64,000 nucleotides of DNA from Sulfurivermis sp041678005 (GCA_041678005.1 JBAYOW010000003.1:29953-93952), one strand, 5' to 3'; shown: positions 8,501 through 18,433, counted from the first letter of the stretch. Translations and numbers: made by a program. Notes: generated from the sequence alone by a model not told the origin.

Positions 8501-9376
8501 TTGAACCCTATTTTACACATTGCCGTAGCTGGCGGTTTCATGGCGACACTGGGCGTAACACTGGCCCTGTTGCTCGCCATTGCCAGTCGTCGTCTTTATG
8601 TACATGAAGACCCGCGCATTGACGAGGTCGAGGAAATGTTGCCGCGCTCCAATTGCGGCGCCTGCGGTACCCCAGGCTGCCGCCCTTTTGCCGAGATGGT
8701 GATCAAAGGCGAGATTCAGCCAGGCCAATGTACGGTGAATTCAGCCGAGGTCAATCAAGAAATCGCCGACTATCTAGGTGTCGCGGTGGGCGATATTGAA
8801 AAGCAGGTCGCCCGTCTGGCCTGCGCCGGTGGTGCGCATGTGGCGCGTACCCGCGCACGTTATGCAGGCATGCAGTCCTGTCGTGCCGCCAATCTGGTGT
8901 CCGGTGGTGGCAAGGGCTGTAGCTGGGGCTGTCTGGGCCTGGGTGACTGTGAAGTGGTGTGTGACTTCGATGCCATCGGTATGAATCGCTATAGCCTACC
9001 GGTGGTAAATCCCGATCTGTGCACTGCCTGTGGCGACTGTGTCGAGGTTTGCCCGAAGAATCTGTTTTCTCTGCAGCCGGTGAGTCATCAGCTTTGGGTT
9101 GCCTGCAAGAATCAACAACCTGGTGATGAGGCCGAACTGGAATGTGAAGTAGCCTGCACTGCCTGCGGTCGCTGCGCGGCTGATGCACCGGAAGGGCTGA
9201 TCAGCATGCGGAACGAGCTGGCCGTTATTGACTACAGCAAAAATACGTTGGCTTCACGCATCGCCATCGAGCGCTGCCCGACTGGAGCAATAGTCTGGCT
9301 GAACGACAAAACTGGCCCGCAATTTGGCCGTGATGCAAAAAAAGTGCTGCGCCAGGAATCGCTGCCTATCGGTTAA
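8501..9376 (+). CDS. rnfB: Rnf complex ferredoxin-like subunit RnfB, long form
   Basis: A 291-residue protein with an N-terminal membrane anchor (residues 8-28). The Fis-type 4Fe-4S motif has cysteines at C52, C55, C60 and C77. A Cys-rich region follows, with CSWGCLGLGDCEVVC, a canonical CTACGDCVEVCP and a second CTACGRCAAD. The polyferredoxin tail is longer than E. coli RsxB (192 residues) and resembles clostridial-type RnfB. It passes electrons between soluble ferredoxin and the membrane Rnf subunits. The only good start is TTG 8501, behind AGGGA. It is separated from rnfC by nifJ, so its likely electron partner is encoded in the same run. Confidence 0.92.
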   Translation: MNPILHIAVAGGFMATLGVTLALLLAIASRRLYVHEDPRIDEVEEMLPRSNCGACGTPGCRPFAEMVIKGEIQPGQCTVNSAEVNQEIADYLGVAVGDIEKQVARLACAGGAHVARTRARYAGMQSCRAANLVSGGGKGCSWGCLGLGDCEVVCDFDAIGMNRYSLPVVNPDLCTACGDCVEVCPKNLFSLQPVSHQLWVACKNQQPGDEAELECEVACTACGRCAADAPEGLISMRNELAVIDYSKNTLASRIAIERCPTGAIVWLNDKTGPQFGRDAKKVLRQESLPIG

Positions 9377-9539
9377 TGGATGAAATAAAAAACTATCCGC
9401 AGAAGAACATCGAATAAATGCAAATGAATTGCCCGGCACGGTGATTATTTGTGTTTTTTACATGCATTTGCGGGCTAATTTTTTCTCTGTTTTATCTTTG
9501 TCTCGATATAGATAAATCAGATCAGTGAGGGTGAAAAGT

Positions 9540-12500
9540 ATGTTCGGCAAAAAAGAAACCAGGACTTTCAAGTATCCAGGCGTGCGTATGGCGATGGATG
9601 GCAATACAGCTATCATTATGTGCGAACGCGAATCTTCGGATGCCGCTGGTGCCTATCCAATCACACCTTCCACGCAAATGGGTGAATACTGGGCGGAAGA
9701 AGTTGCCAATGGACATATAAATATTTCCGACCGTACCCTGATCTTTGTCGGGCCGGAATCAGAGCACGCGGCTGCGGCTGTCACTGCAGGCATGTCGATG
9801 ACCGGCTTGCGGGCAAGTAATTTTTCCTCATCGCAGGGCGTGGCCTTCATGCATGAGTCACTCTATGCAGCTGCCGGCAAACGTCTGCCCTATGTTTTGA
9901 ATCTTGGCTGCCGCGCTATCACCAAGGCCTCACTCAACGTGCATTGCGGTCATGATGATTATCACTGCATAGACGACACCGGCTTCTTTCAGACCTTTGC
10001 CAAAAATGCCCAGGGCGCAGCCGACCTCAATCTCATTGCTCGCAAAATTGCAGAGCTGGCCTTGACCCCGGCAGTAGTAGCGCAGGATGGCTTTCTCACC
10101 ACCCACCTCATCGAGCCACTCAACGTGCCAGAACGTGAATTGATCGAGGAGTTTCTTGGCCGCCCTGATGACTTGATCCACTGCCCCACCCCGGCCCAGC
10201 AAATGCTCTATGGCGAGAAGCGTCGTCGTGTGCCGACGATCTGGGATGTGGATACGCCGATGGTGTCCGGTACGGTGCAAAACCAGGATGCCTACATGCA
10301 GACCGTCGCGGCACAGCGCCCCTACTTCTACGCGCATATTCCGCAACTGGCCGAGCAGGCGATGGACGAATATTACGAGCTCACCGGCCGTCGCTATGGC
10401 CGTATCGGTACTTATAAAACTGAGGATGCTGACTACCTCATCATCGGCATGGGTTCGATGATCGTGCAGGCCGAGGTCGTCGCTGACTACCTGCGCGAAA
10501 GCCGCAAGCTCAAGGTCGGCGTAATTGATATCACTATGTTCCGCCCCTTCCCTGGCGATCTGATAGGCAAGGCCTGCCAGGGTAAAAAAGGTGTGGTGAT
10601 ACTGGAACGCACCGATCAACCACTGGCCGAAGATCTGCCACTGACGCGTGAAGTGCGCGCGACAATAAACAAGTGCATGGAAAACGGCATGGAGGGCAAG
10701 GGCGAGGAGCTGCCTTATCCAGACTATGCCAGATACCAGGCCGGCGATACGCCACGTGTTTATTCCGGTGCCTATGGTCTTGGCTCGCGTGATCTACAGC
10801 CAGAAGGGCTGATTGGTGCAATTGAAAACATGTTACCCACGGGCAAAAAACAGAAATTTTTCTACCTGGGCATAGATTTTGTGCGCGATGAATATGCCAC
10901 GCCAAAACAGGAAATCCACATACAGACACTGCTGGAGTCTTACCCACAAATAAAAAATCTTGCGGTGCATGGTTCAGAAAACCCCAACTTGATGCCTGAT
11001 GGTTCCATTACCGTGCGCATGCATTCCGTCGGTGGCTGGGGCGCGATCACCACGGGCAAGAATCTTGCCATGACGCTGTATGAACTGCTTGGCTTCGAGA
11101 TCAAATCAAATCCGAAGTACGGCTCAGAAAAGAAGGGCCAGCCTACCACCTATTATCTGGCAGCAGCGCCAACGCCTATTCGTATTAACTGCGAATTTAA
11201 TTTTGTCGACGTGGTGCTCTCGCCCGACCCCAATGTCTTCAGCCACTCCAATCCTTTATTCGGCCTGAAAAAAGGCGGCACATTGATCATCCAGTCATCA
11301 CTGGACAGCTCCGATGAGCTATGGGCCAGCATTCCACGTCCTCATCAACAGTTCATCGTTGATAACGAGATCCGTGTCTTTTATATCGATGGTTTTAAGA
11401 TTGCCCGCGAGGAAGCCACCAACCCGGAGCTGCAATTGCGCATGCAGGGCAATGCATTCCAGGGTGCATTTTTTGCTGCCTCACCTTTGATGGAAATGGC
11501 CAATCTTGATGAAAGTAAATTGTTCAAGACGATTGAAGATCAGCTGATGGCCAAATTTGGCGCCAAAGGCAAGCGTGTGGTGGAAGATAATATTCGCGTC
11601 GTGCGTCGCGGCTTTGATGAGATACATGAAATTCACAACAAGCAAGTTGGCATCAACCTCGATCAGCTCCGCATCAGCGAGTCGGCGATACCTGTCATGC
11701 TCAAATATCTGCCGGAAGGTCAGGGCGATCTGTACGACATTCATCGTTTCTGGGAACAAACTGGCTACTTCTATGCCACCGGTCGTGGCTCGGACAACCT
11801 GGCCGACCCGTACATGGGTCTTTCCCTTATGCCAGCGGCCACTGGTGTATTTCGCGATATGACCAATATACGCTTCGAGTACCCGCAATGGGTGGCGGAA
11901 AACTGTACCGCATGTGGCAATTGCTACACGGTCTGTCCTGACTCCTCCATTCCTGGCCTGGTCAATTCAATTGGTGAAATATTTGCCACTGCAATTCACA
12001 GGATCGAATCCAAGGGTATTTTGACCATTCATCTGCGCCGTGAAACTCGCAGTATAGAAAAGCGTTTGCGTGAGCTGCTAAATATTGCTGGTGTGGATGC
12101 CAAGGTGCGCAATCTGCTGGATCAAGCCATGCTTGAGGTGCTTGCCGCCTCAACTCATGAGGGCGAAGCACGCACCAAGCTGGAAGAAGAATTTGGCCTG
12201 CTGATGGATGCAATGGGCAACTTTGAGTTTTCCGTGACCAAGCCTTATTGGATCAATCGCGAGAAAAAGGTAAACGGCAGCGGTGGATTATTTTCTATCA
12301 CCATCAATCCGGACACCTGCAAGGGTTGTATGGAATGTGTTGAAGTTTGTGATGATGCGGCCCTGGTGAAGACACATCAGACCGATGAGGCCGTGCAGCG
12401 TCTGCGCAGTGACTGGTCTTTCTGGCTGGATCTCCCCACCACCCAAGCTGATTTCATTCGTATCGATGATCTGAATGAAAAGATCGGTGCACTGGATACC

Positions 12501-14465
12501 CTGTTGCTAGATAAACGCAACTATGGGGCGATGGTGTGTGGTGATGGCGCCTGTCTTGGTTGTGGTGAAAAGACAGCTATCCATTTATTCACCTCCACTG
12601 TCATCGCCTTGATGCAGCCACGGGTGAAAAAACAGATCAGCAGACTCGATGAGCTCATTTTAAAACTGGAACAACATATCCGCCTGCAACTGGCCTCTGG
12701 CGTGGATCTATCCGACAGCCAGGCGATCAGCCAGGTAGTTGAAGGTGTTAATGGCACCGACCTGACCCTGGCCAATCTATCTACCAACCTCGATGTCGGG
12801 CATGAAAAGACCATCATCGACAAACAATGGTTGAAGTGGGCCAGCAATCTACTCGATAAACTGCGCGATTTGAGATGGCGTTATGCCGAGGGTCCGACTG
12901 GGCGTGGTCGCGCCGAGATGGGTATCGTCAACTCCACAGGCTGTACTTCGGTTTGGGGCTCGACCTTCCCCTTTAACCCATATCCATTCCCCTGGACTTC
13001 ACACCTATTCCAGGACAGCCCGTCCATGGCGATGGGTTTATTCGAGGGACATATGGCGAAGATGGCCGATGGTTTCAAGGCCATCCGCATGGCCGAGCTG
13101 GAGCTGGAAGGCAAATACAACCCAGACGAGCAACAGGATTTCTTCCGCCAGTTTAGCTGGAAAAATTTTACCGACGATGAATGGTTGCTTTGCCCGCCTG
13201 TGGTCGCGGTCGGTGGCGATGGTGCGATGTATGACATCGGTTTCCAAAACCTCTCACGCGCCCTCGCCTCGGGCGTGCCGATCAAGGTGATGGTGGTCGA
13301 TACCCAGGTGTATTCCAATACTGGTGGTCAGGCCTGTACTTCTGGTTTCATCAGCCAGGTGGCCGACATGTCACCCTACGGCAAGAACTGGAAAGGCAAG
13401 ACTGAGATCCGCAAGGAAGTGGGCCTTATCGGTATAGCCCATCGCAGCAGTTTTATCCTGCAAAGCTCAACCAGTCACCTGACCCATATACTGGAAGGTT
13501 ATATCGATGGTCTCAACAGCCGCCGACCGGCAATGTTCAATATCTATACCACCTGTCAACCTGAACATGGCGTGGCCGACGACGCTTCCGACCGTCAGGG
13601 CAAGCTGGCGGTAGAATCCCGTGCCTATCCATTGTTCCGCTACGACCCTGATCTGGGCACGACCTTCCCGGAGTGTTTCAATCTGGAAGGCAATCCGCCC
13701 ATGGAATCTGATTGGCCGATGTATACGCTTGACTATGTGGATGAAAACAGCACAGCAGGCAAACTGGAAGTGCCCATGACCTTTGCTGATTTTGCTGTTA
13801 CGGAAGGACGCTTCCGCAAGCACTTCAAAAAAGCTCCGCGTGAAGCCTGGAATGATGACATGCTGCCCTTCCATGAGTTTCTTCTGCTGGATGAGGATGA
13901 GCGTGAAGGCAGGTTCCCTTATATCTGGGCAGTCGATGCGAAAAACCGCCTCACCCGTGTGCTGTGCTCACAAGAGATAGTGTTGGCCGCCGAGGAACGG
14001 CGTGACTTTTGGCATCAACTAAAATCCCTTGCCGGGCTGGATCGTCAGGTGGACGTTGGGGCTGTTGTACAACAGGCCAAGGTGGAGATGGCGCAAAAAC
14101 TCTCCGCCACACTGCTCTCCTTATCGGCCTCGGGCGATACCCCGGCACTGACAGCTGGCACCACAGCCACACCCGGCAATGGTCATGGCATGCCACAAGC
14201 AGCAGCACCGGCTGATTATGAAGCTGTCTGGATTGACACGCCTGAATGCACTGCCTGTGATGAATGCATGGATATCAACCCGAATATATTTGCCTACAAC
14301 GATGCCAAGCAAGCGATAGTTATTGATGCCAAGGCCGGCTCGTTCAAGGACATCGTCAAGGCAGCGGAAAAATGTACTGCAGGCTGCATCCATCCAGGTA
14401 CGCCATTCAATCCCAATGAGACAGGGTTGGACAAACTGATCCAGCGGGCTGGCAAATATCAGTAA
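9540..14465 (+). CDS. nifJ: Pyruvate:ferredoxin (flavodoxin) oxidoreductase, extra-long single chain
   Basis: A fused PFOR interconverting pyruvate + CoA with acetyl-CoA + CO2 and reduced ferredoxin/flavodoxin. Domain order: alpha domain (GAYPITPSTQMGEYWAEE near residue 44), gamma domain (RMHSVGGWGAITTGKNLA near 490), 4Fe-4S motifs CTACGNCYTVCP (about 789) and CKGCMECVEVC (about 927), then TPP domain (GDGACLGCGEKTA about 998; GDGAMYDIGFQNLSRAL about 1227; YSNTGGQ). A further Cys-rich ferredoxin-like tail has CTACDEC (about 1570) and CTAGC (about 1613). At 1641 residues it exceeds the usual ~1180: about 138 residues separate the two cluster motifs, more than 100 residues split the TPP domain, and the tail adds about 100. 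ATG 9540 has GAGGGTG upstream. It sits between rnfB and rnfC. Confidence 0.93.
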   Translation: MFGKKETRTFKYPGVRMAMDGNTAIIMCERESSDAAGAYPITPSTQMGEYWAEEVANGHINISDRTLIFVGPESEHAAAAVTAGMSMTGLRASNFSSSQGVAFMHESLYAAAGKRLPYVLNLGCRAITKASLNVHCGHDDYHCIDDTGFFQTFAKNAQGAADLNLIARKIAELALTPAVVAQDGFLTTHLIEPLNVPERELIEEFLGRPDDLIHCPTPAQQMLYGEKRRRVPTIWDVDTPMVSGTVQNQDAYMQTVAAQRPYFYAHIPQLAEQAMDEYYELTGRRYGRIGTYKTEDADYLIIGMGSMIVQAEVVADYLRESRKLKVGVIDITMFRPFPGDLIGKACQGKKGVVILERTDQPLAEDLPLTREVRATINKCMENGMEGKGEELPYPDYARYQAGDTPRVYSGAYGLGSRDLQPEGLIGAIENMLPTGKKQKFFYLGIDFVRDEYATPKQEIHIQTLLESYPQIKNLAVHGSENPNLMPDGSITVRMHSVGGWGAITTGKNLAMTLYELLGFEIKSNPKYGSEKKGQPTTYYLAAAPTPIRINCEFNFVDVVLSPDPNVFSHSNPLFGLKKGGTLIIQSSLDSSDELWASIPRPHQQFIVDNEIRVFYIDGFKIAREEATNPELQLRMQGNAFQGAFFAASPLMEMANLDESKLFKTIEDQLMAKFGAKGKRVVEDNIRVVRRGFDEIHEIHNKQVGINLDQLRISESAIPVMLKYLPEGQGDLYDIHRFWEQTGYFYATGRGSDNLADPYMGLSLMPAATGVFRDMTNIRFEYPQWVAENCTACGNCYTVCPDSSIPGLVNSIGEIFATAIHRIESKGILTIHLRRETRSIEKRLRELLNIAGVDAKVRNLLDQAMLEVLAASTHEGEARTKLEEEFGLLMDAMGNFEFSVTKPYWINREKKVNGSGGLFSITINPDTCKGCMECVEVCDDAALVKTHQTDEAVQRLRSDWSFWLDLPTTQADFIRIDDLNEKIGALDTLLLDKRNYGAMVCGDGACLGCGEKTAIHLFTSTVIALMQPRVKKQISRLDELILKLEQHIRLQLASGVDLSDSQAISQVVEGVNGTDLTLANLSTNLDVGHEKTIIDKQWLKWASNLLDKLRDLRWRYAEGPTGRGRAEMGIVNSTGCTSVWGSTFPFNPYPFPWTSHLFQDSPSMAMGLFEGHMAKMADGFKAIRMAELELEGKYNPDEQQDFFRQFSWKNFTDDEWLLCPPVVAVGGDGAMYDIGFQNLSRALASGVPIKVMVVDTQVYSNTGGQACTSGFISQVADMSPYGKNWKGKTEIRKEVGLIGIAHRSSFILQSSTSHLTHILEGYIDGLNSRRPAMFNIYTTCQPEHGVADDASDRQGKLAVESRAYPLFRYDPDLGTTFPECFNLEGNPPMESDWPMYTLDYVDENSTAGKLEVPMTFADFAVTEGRFRKHFKKAPREAWNDDMLPFHEFLLLDEDEREGRFPYIWAVDAKNRLTRVLCSQEIVLAAEERRDFWHQLKSLAGLDRQVDVGAVVQQAKVEMAQKLSATLLSLSASGDTPALTAGTTATPGNGHGMPQAAAPADYEAVWIDTPECTACDECMDINPNIFAYNDAKQAIVIDAKAGSFKDIVKAAEKCTAGCIHPGTPFNPNETGLDKLIQRAGKYQ

Positions 14466-14535
14466 TAAAAGAGTTGTAGACATACATCCAGTGGCTATGC
14501 CACCAACAGTTTCTTTCGGTGCTCCCTCCGAGTTA

Positions 14536-14566
14536 CCTCTCCCCGCAAGGGGGAGAGGATTTTTTT
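14536..14566 (+). terminator. Hairpin plus T-run between nifJ and rnfC
   Basis: Stem CCTCTCCCC (14536-14544), loop GCAAG, stem GGGGAGAGG (14550-14558), then A and seven T. It has the form of a rho-independent terminator 70 bp after nifJ and 39 bp before rnfC, so it may attenuate transcription within the run. The stem resembles the dispersed GC-rich repeats and may derive from one. Confidence 0.6.
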
Positions 14567-14604
14567 ATACAGCCTGAAGAAACATTAAAAGGAGTCGGGA
14601 TACG

Positions 14605-15948
14605 ATGACATTGTTACGCTGGTTTGGACGCAAGACCTTTGCTCACGGCATCCATCCTAAAACCAACAAGGAAAGCACGGCAGACAAACCTATTCGCCGC
14701 CTGCCCTTTGCGCCGCGACTGAGCGTGCCCCTGGCACAACATCTCGGTAAACCCTCACGCGCCATCGTCAAAATAGGTGAGGAAGTGGTGCGTGGCCAGC
14801 CGATTGCCGTGGCAGATGGATTTATGTCGGTTCCCCAGCATGCACCTGCCACAGGGCGCATCGAGGCCATTGCTCTCATGCCAAGCGCACAAGGGCCACG
14901 GGTGCTCAGCATCATCATCAAGGTGCATGAAGCCTCTAGCCAAGAGGTGCTCTGGCGCAACAACCCGCGCGATATGGCAACCCTTGGCAATGAAGAAATC
15001 ATTCAGGCCGTGCAGGATACCGGCATGGTTGGTCTTGGTGGTGCCGCCTTCCCTTCCCACGTCAAGCTCAAGGTGCCGGCCGGGGCTACCATAGATACTT
15101 TGATCGTCAATGGCTGTGAATGCGAACCATATCTGACTACAGATCACCGTGTCATGCTCGAGCACAGCAAAGAACTGATCCGTGGCACGCAATATGCCAT
15201 GCGTGTAGTCGGCGCAAAACAGGCAATCATCGGTGTGGAAGACAACAAACCAGATGCCATCGCAGCGATTACCCAACACCTGCCTGCCGGGGATGCAATT
15301 AAAGTCGAGGCAGTAGAAACCAAATATCCGCAAGGTGCGGAAAAGATGCTGATCACCGCGCTGCTGGGGCGCGAAGTACCTTCCGGTGGTCTGCCGGCCC
15401 ATATTGGCGTAGTGGTTAACAACGTCGGCACGCTGGCTGCCTTGGGCAATCTCTTACCGCGTGGCGAAGGACTTATCGAACGTGTAGTCACGGTGACCGG
15501 CCCTGGTGTCAAAAAGCCCGGCAACTATCTGGTGCCGGTTGGTACACCGCTACGTTTTTTGCTGGAGCATGTCGGCTTCTGCGGTAGTGAGCAGCAAGTT
15601 ATTCTTGGTGGCCCGATGATGGGTCATGCGGTGGCCTCGCTGGATGTCCCCATTACCAAGGGCAGCTCTGGTGTGCTGGTATTATCCAACAGCGAGATCA
15701 AGGCCAAGAGCAGACGGGTACATCCATGTATTCGTTGCGGCAAATGTGTAACAGCCTGCCCCATGCAACTCAACCCATCTCAACTGGGCATGTTGGCGGC
15801 CAAGCGTGAATACGAAGTTATGGATGAGCGCTTTCACCTAAAGGATTGCATCGAATGCGGCTGTTGCAGTTTTATTTGCCCTTCGGCAATACCTTTGGTG
15901 CAATATTTCCGTATTGCAAAATCTATCTTGCGTGAGCGTGCAGCATGA
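14605..15948 (+). CDS. rnfC: Rnf complex subunit RnfC
   Basis: A 447-residue RnfC of the short type without the long Ala/Lys-rich C-terminal tail of E. coli RsxC. The N-terminal barrel-sandwich part (residues 30-110) is followed by the FMN/NADH-binding fold (GLGGAAFPSHVKL about 148, NGCECEPYLTTDHR about 170, ILGGPMMGHAV about 332). Two 4Fe-4S motifs, CIRCGKCVTACP (from C375) and CIECGCCSFICP (from C415), complete it. RnfC is the peripheral NAD(H)-reacting subunit. ATG 14605 is preceded by GGAG. It is the first of the contiguous rnfC, D, G, E, A genes. Confidence 0.95.
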   Translation: MTLLRWFGRKTFAHGIHPKTNKESTADKPIRRLPFAPRLSVPLAQHLGKPSRAIVKIGEEVVRGQPIAVADGFMSVPQHAPATGRIEAIALMPSAQGPRVLSIIIKVHEASSQEVLWRNNPRDMATLGNEEIIQAVQDTGMVGLGGAAFPSHVKLKVPAGATIDTLIVNGCECEPYLTTDHRVMLEHSKELIRGTQYAMRVVGAKQAIIGVEDNKPDAIAAITQHLPAGDAIKVEAVETKYPQGAEKMLITALLGREVPSGGLPAHIGVVVNNVGTLAALGNLLPRGEGLIERVVTVTGPGVKKPGNYLVPVGTPLRFLLEHVGFCGSEQQVILGGPMMGHAVASLDVPITKGSSGVLVLSNSEIKAKSRRVHPCIRCGKCVTACPMQLNPSQLGMLAAKREYEVMDERFHLKDCIECGCCSFICPSAIPLVQYFRIAKSILRERAA

Positions 15949-16065
15949 TGAAACCAACCAACCAGCATATTTCACCATGGCATGGGAAACACCTCTGTAT
16001 TTTTGCGATTACAATAAGGTGTTGCTGTTTGTGTAAAAACCAAAATCAATCCTCTCTGGTGGAAT

Positions 16066-17109
16066 ATGCGGGCTAACATCGAACTGCGTACCTCGCCACA
16101 TGTCAAGGCGGCACCCAGCGTTGAGCAGATCATGCACAATGTGGTCTACGCACTGTTGCCCATCGCCGCCTTCGCGGTTTGGCAATTTGGCATCAGCGCA
16201 CTGGCGCTGATCATCGTCGTCACTGGCAGCTCCCTGGCTACCGAATATTTTTTTTCTCGCAGCGCAGGGCGTGGTAATACATTAAGTGACTGGAGTGCAG
16301 CGATTACCGGCCTGTTGCTGGCGCTGACCTTGCCGCCAAGCTTTCCGCTGTGGATGGGCGCAGTGGCAGGTTTCATCAGTATCGCACTGGGCAAGACTCT
16401 ATTTGGCGGCCTCGGTTATAATGTCTTTAATCCTGCCCTCGTTGGCCGCGCCTTTGTCCAGGCAGCATTTCCCGTGGCTATTACCAGCTGGACGCCTGCC
16501 ATGCTGCCAGGACGTTTTACCGAGTTCATTCCATCAACCTTGTCGCAGCCCTTTATGGCACCGCCAACGCTTGGTGAATGGAGCAGGCAACAGCTTGATG
16601 ACTACAGTGGTGCAACACCATTGGCGCAATGGAAATTTGAAGGTGTGATCACCAATACCACGGATCTGTTTACCGGCATGGTGACAGGCTCAACCGGCGA
16701 AACATCGGCACTGCTGATCCTGTTATGCGGCGCTTATCTGGCTATCCGGGGGATGATGAATTGGCGTATTCCAACCGCCGTCCTGCTAGGTGCCTTTGCC
16801 ACTGCGCTGATCTTTTTCCTGCTCGATGGAGCGCGCTATCCCACCCCTTTGTTTGCCCTTTTTTCCGGCGGACTCATGCTCGGTGCCATGTTCATGGCCA
16901 GCGATATGGTGGCCTCACCCGTCACTCCCTGGGGGATCTGGATTTATGGCCTACTCATCGGCGTGCTAACCATAATCATCCGTTATTTTGGCGGACTGCC
17001 TGAAGGAGTGATGTATGCCATCTTGCTGGCCAATGCAGCGTCGCCACTGATCGATGCACTGACCCAGCCGCGTATCTATGGCGCGCGTAAAAAGGGAGCA
17101 GGCTCATGA
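16066..17109 (+). CDS. rnfD: Rnf complex membrane flavoprotein RnfD
   Basis: A 347-residue integral membrane protein with about ten hydrophobic segments. The flavinylation motif SGATP places the covalently FMN-bound threonine at T184. Other family hallmarks are GGLGYNVFNPALVGRAF (about 116-132) and GMVTGSTGETSA. It is homologous to NqrB and conducts electrons and ions across the membrane. ATG 16066 lies close behind GGTGGA. It overlaps rnfG by 4 bp, so the two are translationally coupled. A 117-bp gap with an AACACCT/AGGTGTT inverted repeat separates it from rnfC. Confidence 0.95.
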   Translation: MRANIELRTSPHVKAAPSVEQIMHNVVYALLPIAAFAVWQFGISALALIIVVTGSSLATEYFFSRSAGRGNTLSDWSAAITGLLLALTLPPSFPLWMGAVAGFISIALGKTLFGGLGYNVFNPALVGRAFVQAAFPVAITSWTPAMLPGRFTEFIPSTLSQPFMAPPTLGEWSRQQLDDYSGATPLAQWKFEGVITNTTDLFTGMVTGSTGETSALLILLCGAYLAIRGMMNWRIPTAVLLGAFATALIFFLLDGARYPTPLFALFSGGLMLGAMFMASDMVASPVTPWGIWIYGLLIGVLTIIIRYFGGLPEGVMYAILLANAASPLIDALTQPRIYGARKKGAGS

Positions 17110-17780
17110 GTAATGCTACCCCTGCTCCTGCTACTACCGTCTCCAGTGCCCGCATGATCACTGTGCTCGGTGGTATCGCCATGTTGTCTGGCTTGTTAGT
17201 GGTATTGACCTACCAGCTGACCTACGCACGCATCGAATATAATCGTCAGCAACTTATTGAACGAGCAGTTTTTAAGGTCTTGCCTGGCGCCACTGCGCAA
17301 AAAAATTTTCTTGTGGATGAACATGGCTTACGCCCTGCCAATGCAGGCGGCACCGGGATTCGTATTTATGCCGCCTATGACGGTCAAGATCAGCTCAAGG
17401 GCATAGCGACCGAGGCTGCTGCACGCGGCTATCAAGACCTGGTGCGCATTCTTTATGGCTACGATCCTGCCTGTGACTGCATTACAGGATTTGCCGTATT
17501 GCAAAGTACTGAAACACCTGGCCTTGGTGACAAGATAGTTAGCGATGCAAAATTCCTCGCCAATTTTCCACTTGACGCCAAACTAGCCGGCAACGGACAG
17601 AAACTCGCCAACGAGATTGTTACAGTAAAACATGGCAGCAAAACCGATGACTGGCAAATAGATGCCATTTCCGGCGCGACCATCACCTCCGTCGCTGTGG
17701 GCAAGGGCTTGAACAACAGTGCGCAGCGTCTGCTACCACTATTACAGCCACACATCGACCAACTACAGGAAAAAAACTGA
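17106..17780 (+). CDS. rnfG: Rnf complex flavoprotein subunit RnfG
   Basis: A 224-residue protein with one N-terminal membrane anchor (residues 16-38) and a periplasmic FMN-binding domain. The flavinylation motif is SGATITS, with T192 as the expected FMN-phosphoester site; ETPGLGDKI about 20 residues downstream of the mid-domain is also typical. It pairs with RnfD and is homologous to NqrC. FMN attachment requires an ApbE-type transferase, and no apbE gene is in the window. It starts inside the end of rnfD and shares one base with rnfE (TGATGG). Confidence 0.94.
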   Translation: MSNATPAPATTVSSARMITVLGGIAMLSGLLVVLTYQLTYARIEYNRQQLIERAVFKVLPGATAQKNFLVDEHGLRPANAGGTGIRIYAAYDGQDQLKGIATEAAARGYQDLVRILYGYDPACDCITGFAVLQSTETPGLGDKIVSDAKFLANFPLDAKLAGNGQKLANEIVTVKHGSKTDDWQIDAISGATITSVAVGKGLNNSAQRLLPLLQPHIDQLQEKN

Positions 17781-18433
17781 TGGCTGGGCGCAAGAGAGAT
17801 GATTCAATTACAGCCGACACCTTTCTTGAAGGTATCTGGCGCGAAAATCCTGTTTTCGTCATGCTGCTAGGCATGTGTCCCGTGCTGGCGGTAACCAACT
17901 CGGTATTGAATGCCATCACTATGGGCTTGGCAACGACCTTTGTCCTCATCAGCTCCAGCGCACTGGTTTCCATGTTGCGCAATGTGATCCCCAAACAGGT
18001 ACGCATTGCGACCTATATCGTCATAATTGCCACCTTCGTCACCATCATTGATTACATTATTCAGGCGATCAGTCTCGATCTTTATAACGCGCTGGGAGCC
18101 TTCATTCAGCTGATTGTGGTGAACTGTATAATTCTCGGCCGCGCCGAGGCCTTTGCCTCGAAAAACAGGCCATTGAAATCCATGGTCAGTGCGCTGGGTA
18201 TGGGCTCTGGTTTTACCATTGCCCTGCTCTGCCTGGGTAGCGTGCGTGAATTGCTTGGTAACGGCAGTCTGCTGGGGATTGATATCTTTGGTGCCCAGTT
18301 TGAGCCATGGGTGGTGATGATCTTGCCGCCAGGTGGTTTTTTTGTTCTTGGCGGCTGGCTGCTGCTGTTCAATTGGCTACGCGCCAAAAAAGAAAAATCA
18401 CTCGTGAAGGAGAATGCCGTCCATGCATCCTGA
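17780..18433 (+). CDS. rnfE: Rnf complex membrane subunit RnfE
   Basis: A 217-residue, six-helix membrane protein with the conserved ENPVFVMLLGMCPVLAVTNS segment at the N-terminus and VNCIILGRAEAFASKN in the middle. The paired cysteines in these two half-helices are the ligands of the membrane-embedded Fe centre in the NqrD/RnfE family. With RnfA it forms the intramembrane electron-transfer pair. It overlaps both neighbours (1 bp with rnfG; its end overlaps the rnfA ribosome site), so it is part of one translational unit. Confidence 0.95.
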   Translation: MAGRKRDDSITADTFLEGIWRENPVFVMLLGMCPVLAVTNSVLNAITMGLATTFVLISSSALVSMLRNVIPKQVRIATYIVIIATFVTIIDYIIQAISLDLYNALGAFIQLIVVNCIILGRAEAFASKNRPLKSMVSALGMGSGFTIALLCLGSVRELLGNGSLLGIDIFGAQFEPWVVMILPPGGFFVLGGWLLLFNWLRAKKEKSLVKENAVHAS

